From: Adiantum capillus-veneris
Taxonomy: Eukaryota > Streptophyta > Polypodiopsida > Polypodiales > Pteridaceae
Assembly: GCA_014529385.2 (NCBI GenBank)
Contig: CM043968.1
Location: 131,250,018-131,314,017, forward strand
Direction: 5' to 3'
Length of the DNA: 64,000 nucleotides
The notes under the pieces are model-generated. The model was not told the DNA's origin, did no database searches, and worked only from the letters and a program-made list of their open reading frames with translations. Below are positions 10,781 through 22,562 of this stretch, piece by piece. The translations under genes were made by a program, and so were the position numbers. The stretch's first letter is position 1, and every line of letters starts with the position of its first letter.

Positions 10781-12858
10781 TTGCCCAGATTATATTGTTG
10801 TGCATAATCACAAAAGGTTGATAGATGGCACAAATACTTGTTATCCAAGCCTTCACATGGACCATCGTGGTCTCTTTCTACCATGACAAAATCCATGCCG
10901 TCCCTATCACAGCGACTCAATGTGCATCTATCAATATGAGAGGATGGTCATCCGTCATGCTTATTCGCTTCGAGGAAGAGCCCTCTTGGCTTGTCAAAGG
11001 TGGATGAATGTGTAAAGCTTCTCCTTCTAAATTATGCGCTTGGAACATGTTCAAATGTCATAAGTCCCTCAAGGCTTTCTCTACAAACTCTTGCAACAAA
11101 AAGCATGCAGGTACAGGTCCACTGCAATTAGGGGGGCTCTCTTGAGGAGCCTCTACGGCGTGGAGATGAAAAATCACAGAACACTATTGGCACTCGGATC
11201 AAAGCACGAACCTAAAACTTTTACTTATTGCAAGCAGGGTACGATTTAATCGAGCTTTGATCTACAGAGTCTGACACAGGAAAAGGAGAAGCATGAATTT
11301 TGAATCCCAAGAAGCAGGATTACATACCTCAGCAAACAAGGATGGTAAGGATTAGTAGGTAGAGTAAAAAAAGATGCACGGGTCTGCGATGAGGCTGAGC
11401 GAGGACCGAGTCGAGAATGCGCGAGGACTTGGAGAGGATGGCTCAACAATCAGCATGCTTGAGAGAGAGGAGTCACTAGTGCCTGGGCGTTGTGCTATGC
11501 GCATGAGATAATCACAAGCAAGTCTGAGGCATCCTCAAAGAAGACGACTCAAGGAGTCAAAAATCAGGAGCTAGTCGTAAGTGCACTGCAAGCCTGCGAG
11601 TCACAACTCACCACTCACGAACCTCAATTGTTGGCCGAAAAATTGAAATGCAAAATCATGAGATGCATTATTCATTAATGAAGCTCCAGTCTCCAAGGAC
11701 CTGTAATCAGTAATAAGTGAGAATACCTATACGCATACTACTAAATAGACTATACCACAAGTTCACAGTATGCATGCATATGTGTGTGTGTGTGCATGCA
11801 CATGTGTGCGTGTGTGTGTATGTGTCTGTGTGTGTGTGACATCTTACTCCTTATACTTGGGCTTAGCCCAATACAAAAGCTTCATGGTGAAGCCTTTATG
11901 GACTATCCTAAGCTTCATTTGATGCCTAAGATGCCAATGATGCCCAAAATGGCCTCCAATTTAAGGCCGGGGCTGGGGCCAGAGGCCGGGGCGGGGGGGT
12001 TGAGTGGTAGTGATGTGGGTCCTTGAGGGACCATCTCTCCTCTTGGTCCCTTGCTGAGGTAAATCTAGAAGCACTTTTTGCACATTGCTCTTTGGTAGAC
12101 CGTCTCCTTTTGGACCCCTATTGAGATGCAACCATTTCTCCTTTTGGTCCCCTATTGAGATAGGTCTAGAAGCACTTACCTATATCCTAACTCATGTTCC
12201 CCTTTTACCTTCCCATATTAAGTGATCAATTTAATATGAGAAAATCGTTTGGAAAAGTTAGATATTATATTATATGACAATGAGGGTGACATCCTCTATA
12301 TATGTAATTTTTTGTAGTTGTGGTCATGTTGATACAGCTTTGCTCATTCATTGTATACATGTACAATTTGACGTTTATGTTTATGGTTTTTCATTTAGTT
12401 TACGATTATGATTATGATATGGCAATTAGGTTATGGTTATAGTTTTGCAATTATGGTATGACAATCAGGTTATGGTTATGGTTTTGCAATTATGGTATGG
12501 AAATCATGTTATGGTTTTGGTATGGCAAGCAGGTTATGGTTATGGTTTTGCAGATATGGTTTGGCAATTAGGTTATGGTTATGGTTTTGCAATTATAGTA
12601 CGGCAATCATGTTATATGGAAAACATGTTATGGTTATGGTTTTGCAAATATGGTTTGACAATTAGGTTATGGTTATAGTTATGGTTATGGTATGGCAAGC
12701 AAGTTATGGTTATGGTTTTGCAAATATGGTTTGGCAATCACGCTATGGTTATGGTATGGATATCAGGTCATGGTTATGGTTTTGCAATTATGGTGTGAAT
12801 ATCGTAACAATTTTTGAATTATGATACATTTATCGTTTAAGAATCTTCTTGTCATTAT

Positions 12859-13085
12859 TGTTACCATATACATGTGGTAGTGATGTGTGTGAACACACTA
12901 GGACCGCCGGGGCATTTTTTCCCTCTTTAGGAGGTTTTTTCCCCCGTGCATTGTATATACGCCCATCACTCTAGGGCTATCTATCTTTCCATTGCACACT
13001 AAGTAACACACTCTCTATTGTGTGCCTTGAGCTTCCTTCGTCTTCTCCAAGCTGTGTGTGTTTCTCTGCAACCCTAATTCCAACA
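12859..13085 (+). repeat. 5' LTR of the copia element
   Basis: 227 bp, TGTTACCAT to TTCCAACA. It carries a TATA-like TGTATATAC near 12951-12959, probably the element promoter. It differs from the 3' LTR at about three bases. Confidence 0.95.
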
Positions 13086-13086
13086 A

Positions 13087-13104
13087 TTGGTATCAGAGCA
13101 GGTC
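13087..13104 (+). promoter_or_regulatory. Primer-binding site (initiator Met-tRNA type)
   Basis: TTGGTATCAGAGCAGG follows the 5' LTR after one or two bases. TGGTATCAGAGC complements the 3' end of plant initiator methionine tRNA and is the usual plant copia primer site. It would prime minus-strand DNA synthesis. Confidence 0.92.
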
Positions 13105-13447
13105 ACGTCCTCCCGGGCTTAGTCGCCAACTGCTCCAGCACACATCTGCTCACTTTCTCCGATTTCAGTGAGCTTTGGCGAGCGTTCGCAGGTCGACAAA
13201 TATTTTGGGAGAACTCGAAGAGCTTGGTCTACTCAGAATTTTGATTTGGGCTCATTTCGGCCTCTGTTTCCACTACGGGCAGTACTGCACAGGCTATTTC
13301 GTCATTTTGTGCAGATTTTCTGTCAGTGCCGTTTTCTGCATAACAGGTGCCTTATAGTCTTCTACGGTTTGTGCTATATAGCACAAGTTGTTCCCGCTCC
13401 ATTTCTCCTATTTTCGGGCAGTTTTCACATCAGGTGCAACATTTACA

Positions 13448-16400
13448 ATGGCTGACAACAACAACACAGATGTGTTCAAGATGTTTGCTGCTGAGGACAG
13501 GTTGGATGGGGACAACTACCCTATGTGGGCTTATATGATGCAACATGTTCTTGTGTCAAAAGGTGTCTGGAACATTGTGCAGGGCATTGATGTACGTCCT
13601 GGTTCTGAGGATGTAGGCGATGTTGAGGATGTTGCAGGTCTTGCTGCAAGGATTGCAGCTGTTAGAGTTGTTTTGCCTATGGCGGAACAAGCTCGTTGGG
13701 ATGTTAAGGATGCACAGGCTCATGCATTGATTGCGTTGTCTGTAAAGCGCACCATTATTCCTCACATCCGTTCAACAAAATCTGCAAAACAGGCTTGGGA
13801 TATTCTAGCAGGTCTTTATGCAAGCCGCAATGAAGCTAAACTTGCTTTGCTGCGTAAAGAGCTGGAGTCGAAGATTATGCATGAGGAAGATGATATGGAC
13901 ACTTTCCTTGCTAGTGTCAAGGATATCAATGAGCAACTCATTTCTGCAGGTGAAGTCATTTCGGACAGTTCCCTTGTGCAGACTATTCTTGATGCCTTAC
14001 CAGATTCCTACCAGACTTTTGCTAGTACTTGGAGACTGATGACCCAAGGAAATCCTGAAGTTGTCAAGTTTGATGCATTATGCACATTGCTGTTGCAAGA
14101 GTCACTTTCTAGAAAAAACAGGACTAGGCAGCGTGCAGTTGAACAGGCTTTTATTGCTTCTCAAAGAAAGGGTGGTAGTAGTAATGCAGCCACTTCTTAT
14201 GGTTCTACTGCGAGTGGCAAAAATTCTGTTCCTAATGCTTCTGGTGGCAGCTCTTCGTCTGGCAATTCTGGTGATAAGGGAAAAAAGAAGATGCGTTGCC
14301 ATTATTGTAAATCCAATGATCACTTGATCAAGTCGTGTCCTAAGTTGAAGGCCAAAGAGGCTAAGAAGAAAGAGGGTGGTTCCACTGCAAATGCTGGTTC
14401 CACTACAAATGCAGCCATTGTTGAGTCTTCTGTGAAAGGAGATTGTGATGCTGATGTTGATGCAGAATGGGCTTTTAGCGCAGAGTGCACTTACAATCCT
14501 GCTGTCCATGATGCATGCTTGTCAGTTGCTGCAGATTCACATGTGTGGTATTTCGACAGTGGTGCTACAAAGCACATTACCTCACATCGTGAATTGTTTA
14601 CCTCTCTCGAGTCTGTCCCTCATGGAAATTCAGTCACTTGTGCCAACAACACCTCTTATCCAGTTGAGGGAGTTGGAAAGATTGTGCTCACTGCTGCTAA
14701 TGGAAGTTCCTTCACACTTGTTGATGCACTTTATGTACCTGGGATCAAAAAGAATCTCTTGTCTGTATCCGCACTTGCTAGACTTGGACTTGTAGTCAAA
14801 TTTGTGGATGACAGATGTACAGTTCATGATCTCAGTTTTGGTGATGAAATTGTTGCATCTGGGCTTTTGTGCCGTGGGCTGTATCAGCTCACTTTGTATG
14901 ACAAGTGTGGACAAAATTTTGCAAATGTTGTTGCAGATTCAAGGGCTATTTCAGATGCAAAACTTTGGCATGCACGTTTTGGTCATTTGAATTTTGCCAG
15001 TTTGCTGCGTTTGCAGAAATCTGATATGGTTGCTTCTTTGCCGCCTCTTGAAGCACCTGTCAAACATGTTTGTGAAGGCTGTATTCTGGGTAAAATGCAG
15101 CGTTCTAACTTTCCAAAGGATGGTTCAGTTAGGGCCACATGCAGGTTGCAGCTTGTGCATAGTGATGTTTGTGGGCCCATGCAAACTCCGTCCTTGGGAA
15201 ATTACCTGTACTTCGTGACTTTCATTGATGATTACTCCAGGCATGCATGGGTATTTCCGCTTAAAGCGAAGTCCGAAGTTTTTATGTGCTTCAAACAATT
15301 TTTTGCTATGGCTGAAAATGTCTCAAAATGTACTATGGGCACCCTCCGTTCCGATCGAGGGGGGGAGTATATGTCTCATGAATTTAATGCATTTCTGGCT
15401 AGTCGTGGGATAAAACACCAATGTACAGTGCCTTATACACCTCAGCAAAATGGTGTTGCTGAGAGGAAAAACAGGTCACTAACGGAAATGGCACGATGTA
15501 TGGTCAAAAGTCAAGCTTTGCTGCATTCTTTTTGGCTTGAGGCCATCATGTGTGCCACTTATGTACTTAACAGGTGTCCTACGAAAGCTTTGCAGTCTAT
15601 TACTCCATATGAAGCATGGCATGATAGAAAGCCTTCTATTGAGCACATGCGTGTTTTTGGCTGTTTGGCATATGCTTTGGTGCCACAAGTGCAGCGCAGA
15701 AAATTGGATGATAAGGCTGTCAAATGTATTTTTGTTGGTTATAGTGCTGAAAGCAAAGGTTACAGGTTGTATCATCCGCAAACAAAACTTATTCTAGTTT
15801 CACGGGATGTAGTGTTTGTGGAAGATTCTGTTCAGCCCTTGCTGTCATGTACTAGAGACAGTAATGTAAGCTCACAGGACATTTATGACACTTTGTTGCC
15901 TCTTTTTAGTGGTGGAAATACGAATGTAAGTTCCAATGAGACAAATGTACAGCCTATGGGGGTTTCTGAAAATGTTTTAGAACAACCTATTACTGATGCA
16001 GATGTACATGATGTACTTGATGAGGAAAGGGCTGAAAATGAGCAGGCTAGAGGTATGCCAAAATGGCTGGTGCACACTTTGCGTGACAGTAAATTGGATG
16101 CACCTTTGTCTAGACGTACTCGTTCAGGCTCTCGCCATGCATCTTATGCATCAGATTGTTATGCTTTGGCTGTGTCTAGTTTACATGATGTTGAGGAGCC
16201 TCTGTCTTTTGATGAAGCACAAAATTCAGAAAATTGGATTGTTGCAATGCAATCAGAATATGATGCACTTATAGAGAATGACACATGGACTTTATGTGAT
16301 TTGCCTCCTGGCAAAAAGGCCATTGGTACAAAGTGGGTTTACAAGTTGAAACGCAAGCCGGATGGTGAGATCGATCGCCATAAGGCTCGACTTGTTGCAA

Positions 16401-17734
16401 AGGGTTATGCACAACAAAAAGGCATAGATTATGAAGAGAATTTTGCTCCCACTTGTCGTATGACTACTGTGCGTTTTCTATGTGCATTGGCAGCTCATTT
16501 TGGTTGGGATGTACATCAATCAGACATTGTTACTGCTTTCTTGAATGGTGACATATTTGAGGAAGTTTATGTAACGCAGCCTCGCGGTTTTGTCATAAAA
16601 GGACAAGAGGACAAAGTGTGCAGATGTAAGAAGGCTTTGTATGGGTTGAAGCAATCTCCTCGTGCTTGGTATGAGAAAGCTGACACTCATTTGGTTAAAC
16701 GAGGCTTTCGTAACAGTCCAACAGAAAGCACATTGTATGTAAAGCGTGAGGATGATGTATTTCTCATTGTGGTTCTCTATGTTGATGATTTGCTGATCAC
16801 TGGACCAAATGAGAGACATATTGCTGAATTTAAGGCTGATTTGAATGCTACTTTCAAGATGAAAGATTTGGGGCTGTTGCATCATTACTTGGGTATATAG
16901 TTTAAGCAGTGTGATGGTGGTATTGCCTTGTGTCAGAAAAGTTACATAGAGACATTGCTATGTAAGTTTGGACTTGAGGATTGCAAACCTATTGCCACTC
17001 CCATGGAAACAGGTTTGAAGTTGAGTCTACATGATGCTGGCGATCCTGCTGATGTCACTCTTTACCAAACTGCTGTTGGCTGCCTCATTTATGTATTAAA
17101 CACGAGGCCAGATATTCAGTTTGCAGTCTCACAGGTCAGCAGATTTATGCATAGCCCAGGGTCTAAGCATTGGCAGGCTGTCAAAAGGATTTTCCGCTAC
17201 CTTAGTGGCACTTTACATCTTGGCTTCTTTTATCCCAAGGGGGGATCATTGCCGCCAGACTTACATGCTTTTTCGGACTCAGATTGGGCTGGTTGTTTTG
17301 ACACGCGAGTGTCCACAAGTGGTTTTTGTTTCATGCTTGGCAGTTCATGTATATCATGGTTGAGCAAGAAGCAACCTACTGTGGCCACTTCGAGTTGTGA
17401 GGCTGAGTACAGGGCAGTCTTCACAGCTACGGTTGAGTGTGTATGGCTCAAACGCCTTATGGCTGACTTGGGTGTTGGACAGGACACTGCCAACACTATC
17501 TACACTGACAGTCAGAGCGCATTGGCAGTTGCGAGGAACCCAGTTTTTCATGCTCGCACAAAGCACATTGAGTTGCATTACCACTATGTCAGGGAGAGGC
17601 TCTCAGCAGGAGAGATCAGCTTGGCTTATGTGCCAACACAGGACAACCTTGCAGATCTTTTCACAAAGGCATTGTCTTGTGAGAAGCTTGAAGCTTTCCG
17701 CAAAGCTTTGGGCTTACTCCCCTTTGTGGACTGA
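13448..17734 (+). pseudogene. Copia gag-pol polyprotein with one in-frame amber stop
   Basis: One frame of 1429 codons encodes the whole polyprotein, starting at the ATG at 13448 (M-A-D-N-N-N). In order: gag of the UBN2/DUF4219 kind (residues ~10-250); zinc knuckle CX2CX4HX4C (~284-297); aspartic protease with DSG, active Asp ~370; GAG-pre-integrase with LWHARFGHL and a Cys pair; integrase core with Asp ~573, Asp ~636 and Glu ~672; reverse transcriptase with YVDD at ~1111-1114; RNase H with SDSDWAG near 1277 and a KHIELHYHYVRE end. A TAG at 16898-16900 (codon 1151) interrupts the RT after a YLGI motif. The frame is unchanged on both sides, so a single base change is the likely cause. Near-identical LTRs suggest the break is recent; readthrough is possible but unsupported. 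Confidence 0.95.
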
Positions 17735-17798
17735 TCCTGTCCTCAGGGCATGGCACTTCCCTTTACTCATGTGCCAGCTCTCGTTCACCGCATCACTC

Positions 17799-17809
17799 CA
17801 GGGGGGGTT
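17799..17809 (+). promoter_or_regulatory. Polypurine tract
   Basis: A G-rich run (AGGGGGGGTT) lies directly before the 3' LTR, where plus-strand DNA synthesis starts in LTR retrotransposons. Confidence 0.8.
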
Positions 17810-18036
17810 TGTTACCATATACATGTGGTAGTGATGTGTGTGAACACACTAGGACCGCCGGGGCATTTTTTCCCTCTTTAGGAGGATTTTTCCCGCGTGC
17901 ATTGTATATACGCCCATCACTCTAGGGCTATCTATCTTTCCATTGCACACTAAGTAACACACTTTCTATTGTGTGCCTTGAGCTTCCTTCGTCTTCTCCA
18001 AGCTGTGTGTGTTTCTCTGCAACCCTAATTCCAACA
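17810..18036 (+). repeat. 3' LTR of the copia element
   Basis: 227 bp. The visible differences from the 5' LTR are two substitutions in the AGGATTTTTCCCGCG region (5' LTR: AGGTTTTTTCCCCCG) and one C-to-T in CACTTTCTATT. It is followed by the ATTAT target duplication. Confidence 0.95.
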
Positions 18037-18993
18037 ATTATGGTTATGATTTTCAAATCGTGGTACAGTTCCTGCTTGAAAACGTTCATAATGTTATACT
18101 TGCGGTTTTCAAGTCATGTTTTAGTTATGGTTAGAAAACCTTCATGTCGATGTGCCTATGGTTTGGGAGTCGAGGTTATGGTTATATTTTTGAAAAATTG
18201 TCATGTTTAAGCTTTTTATTTTTGGTTTTGTTATACTTACATTTTAAATCATTTGTATTGAATGTACCTCTCGCTCTTCAGCGTCAAACTTTAGGTGGAG
18301 TGCGGTGCTTTTGCACTCTTCCTTTAGGAAGAGAGGGTTGGTTCCTGGTGTTATAGTACAGGTAGCATCAGTTCCCAGCCCTCTCTGCCCAGAAACAATT
18401 TTGTAGGTTTTGGTGCCAGTACAGGTGTCAGAATAGTCTAGATCTGGTATATCCCTTGCAATAGGCGTCGATATGCACACTATTATCAGCATTGGAATGA
18501 TAAAAAAAAATTGCCGCTTATTTCAACGGGTATACCTACGCTCATTGCACCGTTTATTCGGATGATAAGTATACTAGCGTTCTCATACCAACAATACGAT
18601 AACAACGTTGATATCGACGCTTGTACAGGGTTTTTTATTCTGAAAACAAACTTATTGTTGTCGATACACGTGTCGATATTCATGCGACGTGTTGTAGTGC
18701 AACCAAAAAAGCCCTTGATGTTGTAGCCGTTTCAAATGCCTCAGTAGTGTCCTTAGGGTTGCAAACTTCACCTTCATGTTACTCTAGTATAAAAACACGA
18801 GGAAACAAAGGTCCTTCATCCTCTACAACCCGAGTTGACTTGGTTCACGGATTAAAAGATCAGTAGCAAGTCCTCTAATGGTGGTTGTGGCCCTGCATTA
18901 TGGGACAACAACATCATTAAGAGATTAGAGCTCATTGAGTAGCAAACATACAATCTAGAGTAAAACCTGCACGCTGCAACGTGGCCTTTGCAG

Positions 18994-18994
<1 letters not shown>

Positions 18995-19028
<34 letters not shown>
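18995..19028. repeat. (GT)n microsatellite in B1
   Basis: About 17 GT repeats at the place held by a CT run in the A sub-units. Further GT and GC dinucleotide runs lie at 19517-19562. Matching runs occur in B2 (28793-28820, 29309-29340) and B3 (51421-51444, 51932-51970) with different lengths. Confidence 0.9.
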
Positions 19029-19029
<1 letters not shown>

Positions 19030-19513
19030 ATATTATATTGTTGTGCATAATCACAAAAGTTGATAGATGGCACAAATACCTATTATACAAGCCTTCATAT
19101 GAACCATCGTTGTCTCTTTCTACCATGACAAAATCCATGCAATCGAGAATGCATGAGGACTCAGGAGAGGATGGCTCAGGAATCAGCATGCTTGAGAGAG
19201 AGGAGTCACTAGTGCCTGGGCCTTGCTCTATGCACATGAGATAATCACCAGCAAGCAAGCAGCTCGAGCATCCTCGAAGAAGACGACTCAAGGAGTCAAA
19301 AATCAGGAGTGAGTGGCAAGTGCACTGCGAGCCTGCGAGTCACGACTCACCACTCACGAACCTCAATGGTTGGCCGAAAAATTAAAATGCAAAATCATGA
19401 GACGCATTATTGATTAATGCTCCAGCCTCCAGGGACCTGTAATCAGTAATAAGTGAGAACACCTATACGCATACTACTAAATAGACTATACCACAAGTTC
19501 ACATTATGCATGC

Positions 19514-19544
<31 letters not shown>

Positions 19545-19698
19545 GGCGCGCGCGCGCGTGTGTCACCTTACTCCTTATACTTGCCCTTAGCCCAATACAA
19601 AAGCTTCATGGTGAAGCCTTTATGGACCATCCTAAGCTTCATTTGATGCCTAAGATGCCAATGACGCCCAAAATGGCCTCCAAATTAAGGCCGGGGCT

Positions 19699-20190
19699 CC
19701 TCGTCATTATATGGCACGGCCCTAAGCCAGAGGGGATCTAGGGCCCAAATTTGGGGCGTGAGACGGCTTTAATCTCCGTCGTCATATCACAAAGTGAACT
19801 AGGGGTGAACTGAGGGTGAACTAAGGACGGGTAAGCTAGGGGTGGGTGAACTAGGGGTGAACTAGGGGCGCTTAAACTAGGGTATGATCATGTGCCATGC
19901 CAACATGGACAACGACACGCGCTAACGTGGTGGTAGGGCATTCATGTGGCAACCGAGACGTCCCAGGTTCGACCCACACCCCGCAAGGCACATGAACTAG
20001 GGGTGAACTATGGGGGTGAACTAGGAGTGAACTTGGGATGCCATTTTTGGCCCGAGTTCACCCCTAGTTCACTCTCAGTTCACCCCCTAGTGCACTTTGT
20101 GATCCGACGGCAGAGATTAAAACCGCCTTGCGCCCCCAAATTTGGGTCCTAGATCCCCCCTGGCCAGAGCCGTGCCATATAGTGACGAGG
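19699..20190. mobile_element. 492-bp Mutator-like MITE (copy in B1)
   Basis: The ends are long inverted repeats (~120 bp, a few mismatches) starting CCTCGTCATTATATGGCACG on the left and ending in the near-complement CGTGCCATATAGTGACGAGG on the right. The flanks form a 9-bp duplication, GCCGGGGCT on the left and GCCGAGGCT on the right, the length typical of Mutator-like elements. Sub-unit A has only one copy of this word and no element, a paralogous empty site. The interior holds 11-12 bp GGTGAACTAGGG-type tandem repeats in inverted arrangement and a tRNA-like box. No transposase is present. Confidence 0.88.
19926..19978 (+). other. tRNA-like A/B-box sequence inside the MITE
   Basis: GTGGTGGTAGGGC followed ~37 nt later by GGTTCGACCC resembles the split internal promoter of RNA polymerase III seen in tRNA genes and plant SINEs. 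A full tRNA cloverleaf could not be folded by eye, because the presumed T stem does not close. The sequence is kept in all three MITE copies (near 29706-29755 and 52322-52375). It may be a trapped SINE head or chance. Confidence 0.35.
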
Positions 20191-20664
20191 GCCGAGGCTC
20201 GGGCCGGGGCCGGGCTGAGTGGCAGTGATGTGGGTCCTTGAGGGACGTGATTTGGAATGGGGCAACAAGGTGATATGAGATATCTTTGTGGGCTATATTG
20301 TACTTGCAAACTTCAAAGGTGCAGCCTGTAATAGGGAGTAAGCAATGACGTGAGGCCTCGCCTCAAACAAGGGTTAAAGGGTACTGTTGGATGGATGCAC
20401 ACACTGAAATGAAATGATGTGGGTTTGCTTTTGAGCTTGCGATGAAAGAGGGATGGTGGAGCTCTGAATCCTGATGCGACTGCGACCACTAAAAAAAGAG
20501 AATTGCCTCGTGGAAAAAATGGATAGTCGATTGCTTTTCGATCACCTCCCTAGGGCCTAGGCAAGACTCTCAATTTCCAAATCATGTAGAGTCTCAGCTG
20601 CTGCGATGCATGGTACGTACGACCTTTAGCTTCATCGAATGAAGCTGCGCACATTTAAAATCAG

Positions 20665-21844
20665 ATGGCTGTGCCCGAATCCTTTCAAGTTTCATCGCTA
20701 TCTCACGCTCTCTTCTCACAACAAGCTAGACTCCAAGTGAGCGAAATGGGTTCTGGAAGCCGTCTGGCTCTGCTGGTGCAGCACTCCTTCCGCAGGATCA
20801 GCAGCACAAGCACAAGCACAAGCACTGCTAACCCTCTGCCGCCGCAGCAGCAGAAACTCTACTCAGGCGCAGCAATAGGGACATGCAGCTTTGAGGCCGA
20901 TCTGGCCGCACGGGCGCAGCAGCTGCAGCTGCAGACCGGCGGCGGCAGCGCCCATCTCAACTGGCTGATCGACGCCTCTGCCTGCACGCTCGCCACCCAC
21001 GCCTCCCTTGCCTCGCTCCTTATCCATACCCCCTCATCTACACAGGAACATCCTTCTCCAGATCCCTATGCACAGCTCAACTCACAGTTAGCAGCTATAC
21101 CTCGAGAGCGCGCAGACGAGGTGCTGAGCTTTCTCGACGTCTGCATCTCCCTCCAGCACATGGCTGAGGACGCTGAGCGCCAGCTAGCCGGCTGAAGCGG
21201 GCGCTGCACATCGCGGGGCAGGCCCTGCGGATGCCTCAGATGACACGCGCCAAGATACAGGCAGCCGCCCATCGGCTCAGATCGGCCTGCCATCAGCTGG
21301 ACGTCAATGCCAGCAAGCATTCCAGGGACGCAGCGCACGCTGCCCTCAACCGATCAGTGCACGCAGCAGCCCCTGGATTAAGCACTTCAGATCTGGCCGC
21401 CTTGGACGGCACCCTGCTCATCTCCTTGCTGGTACTTACTTCCACCCTCTCCACCTTCTCTGCTCCCACCAGCTCTGCCATGCGCAGCACGTGCAAGCTG
21501 ATCGCCCGATACTGCAGCAGGGCCCGCTCAAGGGCGACAGTAGGACCACCCTTGTGGGCAGCCTCTCTGCAGCGGCTGCAGCGCGATCTCAGGCGGGAGG
21601 AGATGGGTGCTGTCTTCCTGGAGCTGCAAGGCCTTCACTCTTCCTCGGCCTCCCTCCTCGCCTCATGACGGCTGATCAGCTAGACAGCAGTGAGGGCGTG
21701 CAGGTGTTGCAGATGAGGCAGGGCGTGGATAGCCTGCGTAAGAGGGCGCAAGAAGCCCAAGCGTGTTTGTCCACGCTTCGCTCTCACCTGGCCTCCCTCT
21801 TTCAGGCGCTTCTCTCGCTCCGCCTCGCCCTCCTAGATCACTGA
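20665..21844 (+). pseudogene. DUF241-family gene, copy 1, two frameshifts
   Basis: This is a near-identical copy of the intact gene at 30412-31587. The first frame (from ATG 20665) stops at 21195. Copy 2 has CTAGGTCGGCTG where this copy has CTAGCCGGCTG, one base fewer, which shifts the frame after codon ~176. Reading resumes in a second frame to 21668, where another lost base (GCCTCATGACG against GCCTCCATGACG) shifts it again; the third frame ends correctly in the conserved LALLDH tail at 21844. Both breaks are single-base losses, so inactivation is recent or reflects sequence error. The 3' flank to ~22080 is also shared with copy 2. Confidence 0.9.
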
Positions 21845-22081
21845 TCATCAAGGAGCCAGCAGCCCCCAATTTTGCCCGCTAGCTCACCTGCACCATGAGC
21901 TACAGCCCGCTACACTCATGTACACCAGAGTAGGCACTTTCCTCTTCTAATTGAATATAATTGAGGCTTGCACAAAATATTTCACGTGTCAAAAGCAACA
22001 TTAATATACTTTAGCCTGTCTCGCTGTCAACACTGCTAACAAAGAAAAGCCATCTTTAAAACCTCGTTCTGCAAGTTGAAT

Positions 22082-22335
22082 TAGCTTCAGGCCTTAAATT
22101 TGGAGGCCATTTTGGGTGTCATTGACATTTTGGGCATCAAATGAAGGCTAGAATGGTTCACAAAGGCTTCAACGTGAAACTTTCTTATTAGAGGCAAGGT
22201 GTCATTAGACTCCCAAGTTTCAAATGTTTCAAATGTTTCTAACCATAACTAAAACATGACTTGAAAACCGCAAGTATAACATTATGAACGTTTTCAAGCA
22301 AGAACTGTACCACGATTTTCTAACCATAGCTCTCT
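22082..22335 (-). repeat. Inverted, truncated fragment of sub-unit B
   Basis: 22090-22145 is the reverse complement of the TTGATGCCTAAGATGCCAATG region at 19640-19690. 22225-22320 is the reverse complement of the segment around 18050-18140 (CTTGAAAACGTTCATAATG and neighbours). The parts between are missing. It lies in DNA absent from the matching place in unit 2, so it was added to unit 1 after duplication. Confidence 0.75.
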
Positions 22336-22562
22336 CATGTTTCAAATGTTTATTATGAATGCATGCATGTGTAGAGGTGTCACTTGTTATATTGTAGTGA
22401 CATAGTATCGTACAATGTTAAGCTTCATTTGAACTGCACAACTCAAAAATCGATTGACGTCCAACTTTTATACGCTGAGTGTAATTTGAAGCTCAATAAA
22501 TGTAGACTAGGAGTCGTATATATTTAACCAAAATCTAAGGGAGGGAGTCAACTTTAAGGCCT
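22336..22562. other. Unique filler next to the inverted fragment
   Basis: Unrecognised AT-rich sequence, part of the same ~475-bp insertion relative to unit 2. Confidence 0.4.

Larger units (their letters stand above)
9065..12291. repeat. Higher-order repeat, sub-unit A, copy 1
   Basis: This ~3.2 kb block starts at GAGGGTGACATCCTCTA. It runs through the GGTTATGG minisatellite, a segment rich in CGATA words, a CT microsatellite, a GT microsatellite near 11780-11840 and a GC-rich end (AAGGCCGGGGCTGGGG). The same order recurs in A2 (24693-27258, left-truncated) and A3 (46833-49922), nearly identical by eye, and in a diverged form in the B sub-units. No conserved open frame spans the copies, so it is read as non-coding. 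The start motif recurs at 12292, which sets the sub-unit length. Confidence 0.85.
12859..18036 (+). mobile_element. Young Ty1/copia retrotransposon, structurally complete
   Basis: The element is bounded by two 227-bp direct LTRs (12859-13085 and 17810-18036), each starting TG and ending CA. A perfect 5-bp target duplication ATTAT flanks it (12854-12858 and 18037-18041). A primer-binding site follows the first LTR and a G-rich polypurine tract precedes the second. The LTRs differ at only three positions that I can see (about 98.7% identical), so insertion was recent. The single gene has gag-protease-integrase-RT-RNase H order, which defines copia. One in-frame stop breaks the gene. Units 2 and 3 lack the element, so it entered unit 1 alone. 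Confidence 0.97.
12292..20240. repeat. Higher-order repeat, sub-unit B, copy 1 (split by a copia element)
   Basis: The block starts at the same GAGGGTGACATCCTCTA motif as sub-unit A and has the same order of parts. It differs by a GT instead of a CT run (18995-19028), a segment at 18155-18360 absent from A, and the MITE at 19699-20190. The copia element 12859-18036 splits it at the minisatellite edge; uninterrupted B2 and B3 show the original arrangement. It leads into the DUF241 gene copy at 20665. Confidence 0.85.

Noticed and set aside
12433-12678. Open frame encoding Gly-Tyr/Trp-rich repeats
   Set aside because: It is the translation of the GGTTATGG minisatellite. Related arrays are open in different frames, so no protein is conserved.
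14061-14914. Several open frames overlapping the copia gene in other frames and on the other strand
   Set aside because: They are shadows of the polyprotein frame and carry none of its motifs.
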